Notes under the pieces: model-generated
Database searches by the model: none
Told to the model about the DNA's origin: nothing
The model's input: only the letters and a program-made list of their open reading frames with translations
Translations under genes and position numbers: made by a program
Shown here: positions 16,512 to 21,625 of the stretch, one piece after another
How the letters are laid out: every line of letters starts with the position of its first letter
Position numbering within the stretch: position 1 is the first letter of the stretch
Source of the DNA: Pelotomaculum sp. UBA3103
GTDB lineage: Bacteria; Bacillota; Desulfotomaculia; Desulfotomaculales; Pelotomaculaceae
DNA length: 21,625 bases
Direction of reading: 5' to 3'
Assembly (NCBI GenBank): GCA_002365855.1
Contig: DFAP01000002.1
Location: 1-21,625 of the forward strand

Positions 16512-16539
16512 GGCAAGACAAGAATCGTCCCCACTTGCC
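16512..16539 (-). repeat. REP-like dispersed repeat, copy D
   Basis: Minus-strand core AGTGGGGACGATTCTTG between perfect inverted arms GGCAAG (16512-16517) and CTTGCC (16534-16539). Close relative of the copy at 12607-12634. Confidence 0.6.
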
Positions 16540-16566
16540 TGAGAGTTGACCAACTCTAGCATTTTT

Positions 16567-16689
16567 TCAGCCAAAGCCGCCAACTGCCAGGAACATAACC
16601 AGGCCCAAAAGTGCAAGGACCAAAGGCCAGGGAGACGGGAGTCCGGCAAAAATCCCGGCTATGATTAAAGCAAGTCCGGAGAATCTCAT
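16567..16689 (-). CDS. Small single-pass membrane protein, 40 residues
   Basis: A short frame beginning MRFSGLALIIAGIFAGLPSP and ending VMFLAVGGFG. It is hydrophobic almost throughout, with two possible helices broken by PSPWP, so it is a small integral membrane peptide. A GGTGG site sits 9-10 bases before the ATG. It lies 131 bases downstream of hisF on the same strand and upstream of a terminator, so a shared transcript is possible. I do not recognise it, and its size means it could be missed by automatic annotation. Codon content and the clean ribosome binding site support translation. Confidence 0.55.
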   Translation of the reverse strand: MRFSGLALIIAGIFAGLPSPWPLVLALLGLVMFLAVGGFG

Positions 16690-16775
16690 AATGGTACGCC
16701 ACCTGTTTGTCAAAACAAACACCCCCTTCGAATATGGGTATCACAAGCATGCAGCAGAGAGTTTCCTTGCGTCAA

Positions 16776-16813
16776 GGGACTGCGCAACGAGAACCTTCCC
16801 CTGTCACAGTCCC
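16776..16813 (-). repeat. REP-like dispersed repeat, copy E
   Basis: GGGACTG (16776-16782) and CAGTCCC (16807-16813) are perfect arms around a core that reads ACAGGGGAAGGTTCTCG on the minus strand. It lies just downstream of the hisF stop and may also act as its 3' hairpin. Confidence 0.6.
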
Positions 16814-16820
16814 ACCAGAG

Positions 16821-17582
16821 TTAAATTGTATTTACACCATGATCATTAAGGTATTTTTTAAGCTCAATAATATTAATTTCTCCAAAATGGAAAACGGATG
16901 CCGCGAGAAGGATGTCAGCCTTTCCCTCCTGGGCTGCTTCCAGAAAATGCTCCATGGCGCCGGCCCCGCCGGAGGCGATCACCGGAACCTTTACTACTTC
17001 TTTAATTCCCCGGATTAGTGGGATATCATACCCGGTTTTTGCCCCGTCACAGGCTTTGCTGGTGGGTAGAATGTACCCAGCACCCCGGGTTTCTGCCTCC
17101 CTGGCCCACTCAATGGCGTCTTTTCCGGTAGGGGTGTTGCCCCCGTCTATGTAAACTTCATAGCCGGAAGGGAGGGCCGCATTCCGGTCAACGTCAATGG
17201 CCACTACCAGTTTGGGGGGGCCGAATTTTGCTGCAGCCTGGTCAATTAAAGCGGGGTTGCGGAAGGCCGCACTGCTGATAGAAATGCGATTAGCCCCCGC
17301 CTCTAATACTTCCTCCGCATCTGTTATGGAAGCTATGCCTCCGCCAACCGTAAAGGGAACGGTTGTCACCTGAGCCACCCGCCGGACAGCATCTAGAGTG
17401 GTCTTCCTTTTATCAATGGTAGCGGTAATATCCAGGAAGGCTAGTTCATCAGCTCCATTTTGGCAGTAAATCCTGGCACATTCAACCGGATCGCCCGCAT
17501 CCCTAAGATTTACAAAATGGACCCCTTTTACAACTCTCCCGTCCTTCATATCCAGACAGGGCATAATAAGAACCTTGTTCAT
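16821..17582 (-). CDS. hisF: HisF-like protein (imidazole glycerol phosphate synthase cyclase subunit), divergent
   Basis: A 253-residue TIM barrel of full HisF length. In histidine synthesis HisF uses ammonia from HisH to convert PRFAR to imidazole glycerol phosphate and AICAR. The two catalytic aspartates are present (PCLDMKDG, position 11, and AIDVDR, position 129), as are phosphate sites VGGGI and ASGGAG. By alignment to the Thermotoga enzyme from memory, the ammonia-gate set R5, E46, K99, E167 reads L5, E46, R99, Y169, and the usual TSxDRDGTK loop reads TSKACDGAKTGYD. No hisH, hisA or other his gene is adjacent. ATG at 17582 follows GAGGAG. It may be the normal enzyme of a divergent lineage, or a paralog with a different amine source or reaction. 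Confidence 0.8.
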   Translation of the reverse strand: MNKVLIMPCLDMKDGRVVKGVHFVNLRDAGDPVECARIYCQNGADELAFLDITATIDKRKTTLDAVRRVAQVTTVPFTVGGGIASITDAEEVLEAGANRISISSAAFRNPALIDQAAAKFGPPKLVVAIDVDRNAALPSGYEVYIDGGNTPTGKDAIEWAREAETRGAGYILPTSKACDGAKTGYDIPLIRGIKEVVKVPVIASGGAGAMEHFLEAAQEGKADILLAASVFHFGEINIIELKKYLNDHGVNTI

Positions 17583-17824
17583 TACCTTATATCTCCTCTC
17601 CTTGCGAAGCAGACTACTAAATGTATATTGATTCGAGGTTTACCCTTAAGATTCCTTTGTAGTAAGGATTACCTTTGCGTAAATAGTGGTTAAGTAATCA
17701 AAATTGAAGGAAAACAGAGGGAATGGTGGAAGATATCAATATATATTTTTCGTATGATATGTAAGTATACATAAAAATAAACTTCAAAGATGTTTTATAG
17801 ACTGAAGACGAGAGGGGTATTTAG
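17583..17824. other. Divergent intergenic region between hisF and ankyrin gene
   Basis: Both flanking genes are transcribed away from this 242-base AT-rich segment, so it must hold two promoters. I cannot pick a convincing -35/-10 pair for either direction. CGAGAGGGG at 17810-17818 is the ribosome binding site of the ankyrin gene. Confidence 0.4.
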
Positions 17825-18679
17825 TTGGCGGTAAATAAACTGATCAGAGCGGCCAGCAGCGGGGAGTCATTAGAAAAGGTAAGATACCTCATTGAAAAAA
17901 AAGGTATTGACGTCAACGTACGGGATGAAAACGGCATGAGCCCGTTGATTTATGCAGCCTACTTCGGGCATAGTGACGTGGTGAATGAGCTCATAGATTG
18001 CGGGGCTGATGTTAACTTAAGCGGTAATAATGGAGTCACCGCCTTGATGGCCTCCCTGCAAAACGCGAATGGTGAGGGGATTGCCAGGCTACTGGTAGAC
18101 AGTGGGGCGGATGTTAACACCTGTGACGCGCAGGGTCTGACCCCGCTCATGGCAGCTGTATACACAGATAGTATGGAGATGACGTTGTACCTGCTTGAAA
18201 AAGGAGCTGACGTGCACGTTAAAAGCAGCAAGGGCTGGACCGCCCTTGACCTTGCGAAGCAGAAGGGAAACAAACACTTATTACAGATATTGCACCAGGC
18301 TGGTTCATTCAATAACGCAGACCTGATCTACGCGGCCAGGACTGGCGATACCAAATGGCTGGCGGCTCTTTTAATAGGCGGCGCAGACGTAAATGCCAAG
18401 AACGACGACCAGGAGACACCGCTATTGTGGGCATCGTTCAATGGTCATGAGAAAGTTGTCAAAATTTTACTGGACAATGGCGCCAGGGTGAACGACAGGA
18501 ACAAAGAAGGTTGGAGTGCCCTGATGGCAGCAACGGAAACCGGCAGCGAAGAGCTGGTAAAACTGTTACTGGAAAACGGCGCAGACGTAAATCTTGAAAC
18601 GGACGCCGGTGATACGGCGCTGTCTTTAGCTCAAGAAAACGGCTTCAGCAAGATAGTTGACATGCTTTCAAAGAGGTGA
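17825..18679 (+). CDS. Ankyrin-repeat protein
   Basis: A 284-residue protein made almost entirely of about nine ankyrin repeats of 31-34 residues. Typical units are GMSPLIYAAYFGHSDVVNEL, GLTPLMAAVYTDSMEMTLYL, ETPLLWASFNGHEKVVKILL and GWSALMAATETGSEELVKLL, most ending in GADVN. Repeat 5 is shortened and repeat 6 begins with NADLIYAARTGD, dividing the protein into two blocks. No signal peptide, membrane helix or catalytic domain, so it is a cytosolic protein-binding scaffold; the partner is unknown. The start is TTG at 17825 after GAGAGGGG; no ATG lies near the beginning. Intact and well conserved in repeat consensus. Confidence 0.9.
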   Translation: MAVNKLIRAASSGESLEKVRYLIEKKGIDVNVRDENGMSPLIYAAYFGHSDVVNELIDCGADVNLSGNNGVTALMASLQNANGEGIARLLVDSGADVNTCDAQGLTPLMAAVYTDSMEMTLYLLEKGADVHVKSSKGWTALDLAKQKGNKHLLQILHQAGSFNNADLIYAARTGDTKWLAALLIGGADVNAKNDDQETPLLWASFNGHEKVVKILLDNGARVNDRNKEGWSALMAATETGSEELVKLLLENGADVNLETDAGDTALSLAQENGFSKIVDMLSKR

Positions 18680-18808
18680 TCTATTTATTATAATTATTTA
18701 ATAATTCAGAAAGATTTAGTTAATCTTTCCCCCTTATAATCAAAAATAGATACTTTCCTCGGTAGTTAAGGACTGTATTAGTAAGAGTTCTGTTAAGGGG
18801 GAATCAAA

Positions 18809-18907
18809 ATGGATTTACTGGTTGCTGTTCTAACTGTTATTTTTTCTGTATTCGGCATACCCATGCTTGTAAACATCATAAACGCAAAAAGAGACACTGC
18901 CTTATGA
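18809..18907 (+). CDS. Small membrane peptide, 32 residues
   Basis: Short frame starting MDLLVAVLTVIFSVFGIPML and ending INAKRDTAL, one hydrophobic helix followed by a positive tail, typical of a single-pass peptide with the C-terminus inside. A strong AAGGGGG lies seven bases before the ATG, and a 14-bp hairpin follows the stop by 14 bases. The complete small transcription unit, site, frame and terminator, argues that it is real. Function unknown; it could be a membrane modulator or a type I toxin-like peptide, but no antisense RNA could be identified. Confidence 0.6.
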   Translation: MDLLVAVLTVIFSVFGIPMLVNIINAKRDTAL

Positions 18908-18921
18908 AAGAAGACTCAAAG

Positions 18922-18957
18922 TGAACCGGTTTCCGTTTGAATGCGGAAACCGGTTCA
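18922..18957 (+). terminator. Hairpin after the 32-residue peptide
   Basis: TGAACCGGTTTCCG and its exact reverse complement form a 14-bp stem with an 8-base loop, followed by TTAATTATA. Also placed to stop minus-strand transcripts leaving gerW. Confidence 0.65.
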
Positions 18958-19000
18958 TTAATTATATCCATGACGTTTTTAAGAACTCATAGATCATTCT

Positions 19001-19378
19001 TTATTTTTCCTTATCTCCCTCGCCCTTATCCTTACAAGTTTTTAATTTATCCACTATTTCCGGGATCATATCCACCAGTTTGTCCAGGTTAGAGGATTTC
19101 TTGATTTGCATCACCTGGACATGTTCACCTTTGACAACTATTACTGCAGAGGCCGAGATCCGGCTGCCGCCGCCGCCACCGCCACCGGTGCCGCCGCATT
19201 TGTCAGGACCCTCTCCGGAGCCTCCGCCGGTGCCGACGCCGAACGCAACGTCTACCACCGGGATCAGGGTGATGTCCCCGACTGTAATCGCTTCGCCAAA
19301 TACCGTCTTGGTGGTGAGGAGTTTTTCCAGGTTTCCGAACAATGTGTTTAAGTTATCGACAATGTTGATTTCTGCCAT
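19001..19378 (-). CDS. gerW: GerW/YtfJ-family sporulation protein
   Basis: A 125-residue member of the YtfJ/GerW family, needed in Bacillus for normal spore germination with lysozyme-type or dipicolinate responses and found in the forespore. Features: N-terminal helix with VDNLNTLFGNLEKLLTTKTV, then GEAITVGDITLIPVVDVAFG, the characteristic glycine-rich stretch of about 30 residues, and SASAVIVVKGEHVQVMQI, ending in a charged tail. ATG at 19378 follows AAAGGAGG. The start lies 31 bases inside the end of the DUF2953 gene, so the two are coupled. This is the best evidence in the window that the organism makes endospores. Confidence 0.9.
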   Translation of the reverse strand: MAEINIVDNLNTLFGNLEKLLTTKTVFGEAITVGDITLIPVVDVAFGVGTGGGSGEGPDKCGGTGGGGGGGSRISASAVIVVKGEHVQVMQIKKSSNLDKLVDMIPEIVDKLKTCKDKGEGDKEK

Positions 19379-20013
19379 TTGTTAGCCACCTCCTTTCGAC
19401 GCAACCTTGGCCACCACAGGCGGCGGGCAGGCCGTGACAGTAAAAATCTACCCAGTATGAATAGCACTTTTCCCAATGTAAATCTGCTCCGTACGGACAA
19501 GAAGCCTTCGAACCCCGGTTCCAGGAAGTTGGGGGTAAGCGCCAAGCCCGGGTATCGCGCGGCAAGCCCAGCGGTAGATAAGAAACCGTAGGTTAAACCA
19601 GTCAGGGCGGGGTCCTCGAAACCAAAGGAAGCTTTTCCCTCTATTTTGATGGACAGGGCCGCCCAAATTTGCCGGAGAGCTTTGAAGAGGGAGGGTATGA
19701 ACTCTATGTTTAGATATTGCCGTGCATTAAACGCTTTTGAGGACTTCCTTTCTTTCTTTGACCCTGCTTTCTTTCCGGCGGATTCGGCCCTCTTAATGGG
19801 AAACTTTTTCAAGGCAAACCGCCCCAACATCAGGCTTCCATTTTTGTTTTCCATTTTAAAGGTTATGCCACCCTGGAGCCATGAGACTACCGCGGCAAAA
19901 TAGTACTCTTCGTCTCGCTTGGCCAGCAGGGCGAAGGAAAAGGGAAGCGACAATATTAAAATTAATGGCAGCAAAACAATGATAGATATTGCCATCCAGA
20001 TCCAGACTGCCAT
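19348..20013 (-). CDS. DUF2953 membrane-anchored protein (YtfI-like)
   Basis: A 221-residue protein with an N-terminal membrane helix (about residues 6-30), a beta-rich part EEYYFAAVVSWLQGGITFKM, a lysine-rich segment (about 70-95), and a C-terminal DUF2953 region containing ASFGFEDPALTGLTYGFLST. DUF2953 genes commonly precede ytfJ/gerW, as in Bacillus ytfI-ytfJ, and that order is kept here. ATG at 20013 is preceded by GGGAGGG; the start lies one base after the TGA of the gene upstream. Function unknown but linked by context to sporulation. Confidence 0.85.
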   Translation of the reverse strand: MAVWIWMAISIIVLLPLILILSLPFSFALLAKRDEEYYFAAVVSWLQGGITFKMENKNGSLMLGRFALKKFPIKRAESAGKKAGSKKERKSSKAFNARQYLNIEFIPSLFKALRQIWAALSIKIEGKASFGFEDPALTGLTYGFLSTAGLAARYPGLALTPNFLEPGFEGFLSVRSRFTLGKVLFILGRFLLSRPARRLWWPRLRRKEVANKWQKSTLSIT

Positions 20014-20014
20014 C

Positions 20015-20257
20015 TCACGCCCTCCCGGCTGAGGCGGCAGCTACTCTTTTGGCCGACTTAAACAAGGCCTTCCACGCAAAGCTGCTTGTTCTCTTAATTC
20101 CTGCTGACGTTACCCTAGCCGCGGCGCTTACTCCAGGTATATATTTTGCAAAGGATGCCGCCTGACCGAGCCATAATACCTGGCCTTGCCAGGTGGCCGA
20201 TAGAATTGTTGAGGAAGTAACCCCGGAATCATGAATTAATCCGTTATCATCAAGCAC
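20015..20257 (-). CDS. Hypothetical protein, 80 residues, first gene of DUF2953-gerW operon
   Basis: A small protein starting at GTG (20257), with GGGGGG about seven bases upstream, and ending two bases before the DUF2953 start. The middle is mildly hydrophobic (VLWLGQAASFAKYIPGV) and the C-terminal 30 residues are basic and alanine-rich, so a peripheral membrane or spore-matrix association is conceivable. No family recognised. Tight packing with DUF2953 and gerW, and a strong ribosome binding site, support it as a real gene. Confidence 0.6.
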   Translation of the reverse strand: MLDDNGLIHDSGVTSSTILSATWQGQVLWLGQAASFAKYIPGVSAAARVTSAGIKRTSSFAWKALFKSAKRVAAASAGRA

Positions 20258-20524
20258 CGGTAACCCCCCTCAGGAATCTCTAACTAATGATACACCGGTT
20301 ATGTTAAAAAAGTTTCATGAAAAATATGTATTCTAAGAAAAGACAGGTGACAAGGCAGCAGTGCGTTGGAGGTTGAGTGAAAGGTTTTTAGGATATTCAG
20401 GGATAGTATTTATTGTCTAAATGGTTTAATTAACTTGATTTTATATAAGTAACTGCTTGAAATATTCAAAGGTGTAGATAAGGGGAGAATCATAAAGATA
20501 GAAGACTACCCACACGATGTGCTT

Positions 20525-21235
20525 TTAAATGTATTTATCCTTGTCATTCATAAAGTTCTTGTAAATTTGGTAATAATCCGTATTCTCGTATTCGACCTGC
20601 TTGACAGGAATATAGTCAAAACTGTAAATATCGGCGCCGGGCAACGCCAGTAAAATTGGTGAATGAGAGGCAATCAAAAATTGTGCATGACCTGCCTGGC
20701 TGGTTTCTTTGATTACTTTTAATAATTCCAGCTGTTTCTTAGGAGATAAAGCATTTTCAGGTTCATCTAAGAAGTACAATCCTTTGATTTTATATCTGCT
20801 GTTGAAATATGCCATGTGACACTGGCCATGGGATTTGGTCCTTAACGATTCTCCTCCAAAATGCTTTAAAATGCCAGGATCTGACCGCGCCCATTCGTCC
20901 AGCGCTTGCGCGAAAGTGCGGAATATTTCAGAAGCGAAATAAGACCCTGGAACAGGACCTTCAGTCCATTCAATATCGATGTATTTGAACAGGTCCTCAG
21001 CGAATCTATTAAATTGATATTGGGCCCGGTCAATTTCTTTCCAGATCGGGATGTTGCATTTAACAGCTATTGCTTTTAGCAAGGTAGATTTGCCGGTACC
21101 GTTTTCCCCTATGAAAAACGTTACAGGGGTATTGAATTCAATATCTCTGGTTTCATGGAATGTTTGCAGATTAAAAGGGTAGCAGTCCTTGGTTGGAAAG
21201 CTTTCAGAAAGTATTGAAACCTTTTTAAGATGCAC
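20525..21235 (-). CDS. Predicted ABC-like AAA ATPase (COG3910 type)
   Basis: A 236-residue soluble ATPase of the OLD/RecF/SMC-like group with no transporter partner. Walker A is FIGENGTGKST (about residues 42-50), the signature-like motif is SHGQ, Walker B is LYFLDEPENALSP, and the switch histidine lies in IASHSPILL. This order, and the short length, match the COG3910 predicted ATPases. GTG at 21235 follows AGGAGGTG by five bases. It is 49 bases downstream of a small membrane protein gene on the same strand, so they are likely co-transcribed. Substrate or partner unknown; the catalytic set is complete. Confidence 0.88.
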   Translation of the reverse strand: MHLKKVSILSESFPTKDCYPFNLQTFHETRDIEFNTPVTFFIGENGTGKSTLLKAIAVKCNIPIWKEIDRAQYQFNRFAEDLFKYIDIEWTEGPVPGSYFASEIFRTFAQALDEWARSDPGILKHFGGESLRTKSHGQCHMAYFNSRYKIKGLYFLDEPENALSPKKQLELLKVIKETSQAGHAQFLIASHSPILLALPGADIYSFDYIPVKQVEYENTDYYQIYKNFMNDKDKYI

Positions 21236-21284
21236 TACAGCACCTCCTGTTTAATTTCAAAAGACAACTGAAAGGAATTAAATT

Positions 21285-21509
21285 TTAATTTTGATTCTTC
21301 TCGTTTTGAGATTCCTGTTTTCCGGCAGATGACCTGCCGGTTTTGTATCTTGCTATCATGTAAATCAGTCCTATTGTCATTATTAAGGCCATTAATATTT
21401 GCAATCCGCTTAAGAGTCCCACACGAAATGACCAGATAGCATAAGCATCAATAATCAAGGTAAAGAAGCTCCACCATAAAAGTCTAAATAGGGGATCGTT
21501 TTTATTCAT
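21285..21509 (-). CDS. Small membrane protein, 74 residues
   Basis: Two hydrophobic helices (about residues 8-26 and 33-53) and a positively charged, hydrophilic tail ending in NEKNQN. ATG at 21509 is preceded by GTGAGGAG. It stands directly upstream of the ATPase gene in the same direction, which suggests a two-gene unit. I do not recognise the family. Confidence 0.65.
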   Translation of the reverse strand: MNKNDPLFRLLWWSFFTLIIDAYAIWSFRVGLLSGLQILMALIMTIGLIYMIARYKTGRSSAGKQESQNEKNQN

Positions 21510-21539
21510 AAGTTCAGTCTCCTCACTAAGAAATTTTAC

Positions 21540-21568
21540 TTGACAAAAATATTTGTATATGGTATAAT
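21540..21568 (+). promoter_or_regulatory. Full-consensus sigma-A promoter leaving the window
   Basis: TTGACA at 21540-21545, exactly 17 bases, then TATAAT at 21563-21568. Transcription would start near 21575 and run off the right edge, diverging from the ATPase operon. Confidence 0.8.
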
Positions 21569-21625
21569 AATTCTTTTTTAATTTACATTGTACTTTATAT
21601 ATGATACAGTAGTTATGCAGTTTCT

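Larger units (their letters stand above)
16188..16566. other. Gene-poor stretch with terminator and repeat
   Basis: Contains the minus-strand terminator at 16227-16256 and repeat copy D at 16512-16539. A 76-codon minus-strand frame at 16304-16534 is open but begins inside the repeat, has no ribosome binding site and resembles nothing I know, so I do not call it a gene. Confidence 0.5.

Noticed and set aside
16304..16534. A 76-codon open frame on the minus strand
   Set aside because: It begins inside a dispersed repeat, has no ribosome binding site and no recognisable motif; probably open by chance.
17959..18312. A 117-codon frame antisense to the ankyrin gene
   Set aside because: Explained by the regular codon pattern of the ankyrin repeats; no start site.
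19080..19385. Proline-rich frame opposite gerW
   Set aside because: It is the complement of the glycine-rich linker of gerW, not a separate gene.

Overview
The window looks like chromosomal DNA of an endospore-forming, low-to-mid GC Firmicute, most likely a Peptococcaceae/Desulfotomaculum-Pelotomaculum type clostridium. That placement is an inference from a GerW/YtfJ-family spore protein with its DUF2953 partner, two YtrA-type GntR/ABC transporter cassettes, strong AGGAGG ribosome binding sites with frequent TTG/GTG starts, IS110 and IS91 remnants, and Firmicute-style dispersed repeats. No ribosomal or tRNA gene is visible to anchor it.

Layout, left to right. 1-1200: a decayed IS91-type transposase (cut by the window edge, two frameshifts), then a patch of short repeats and a perfect 20-bp hairpin. 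1182-4514 (minus): a GntR regulator, ABC ATPase and large ABC permease operon with a clear sigma-A promoter and a perfect operator palindrome; the permease has one frameshift. 4938-6003: a broken alpha/beta hydrolase with three lesions. 6292-6828: an orphan protein with a C-terminal membrane hairpin, followed by a 34-bp perfect palindrome. 7238-8033: a heavily decayed IS110-family transposase. 8213-13467 (plus): a cNMP-binding/DUF2225 protein, a membrane diguanylate cyclase, a GNAT acetyltransferase, a SAM methyltransferase, and a two-gene XRE regulator/membrane protein operon. 13662-16065 (minus): a second GntR/ABC/permease cassette ending in a YbjQ-family gene. 16567-17582 (minus): a 40-residue membrane peptide and a solitary, divergent HisF. 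17825-18907 (plus): a nine-repeat ankyrin protein and a 32-residue membrane peptide. 19001-20257 (minus): a small unknown protein, DUF2953 and GerW in a tight operon. 20525-21509 (minus): an ABC-like AAA ATPase and a small membrane protein. A full-consensus sigma-A promoter points off the right edge.

How the genes fit together. The two GntR/ABC cassettes carry operators of identical geometry (ACTGTA-N13-TACAGT) at their own promoters, which suggests two autoregulated envelope-stress type transporters with overlapping control. cNMP-binding and GGDEF genes sit side by side but are separated by about 385 bases, so no shared operon is claimed. Much of the left half is genomic decay (two dead transposases, a dead hydrolase, a frameshifted permease). 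I do not see a clear defence system or CRISPR array. The most unusual items are the HisF paralog whose predicted ammonia-gate residues are replaced, the shared operator pair, and five dispersed repeats with a constant core and differing inverted arms.
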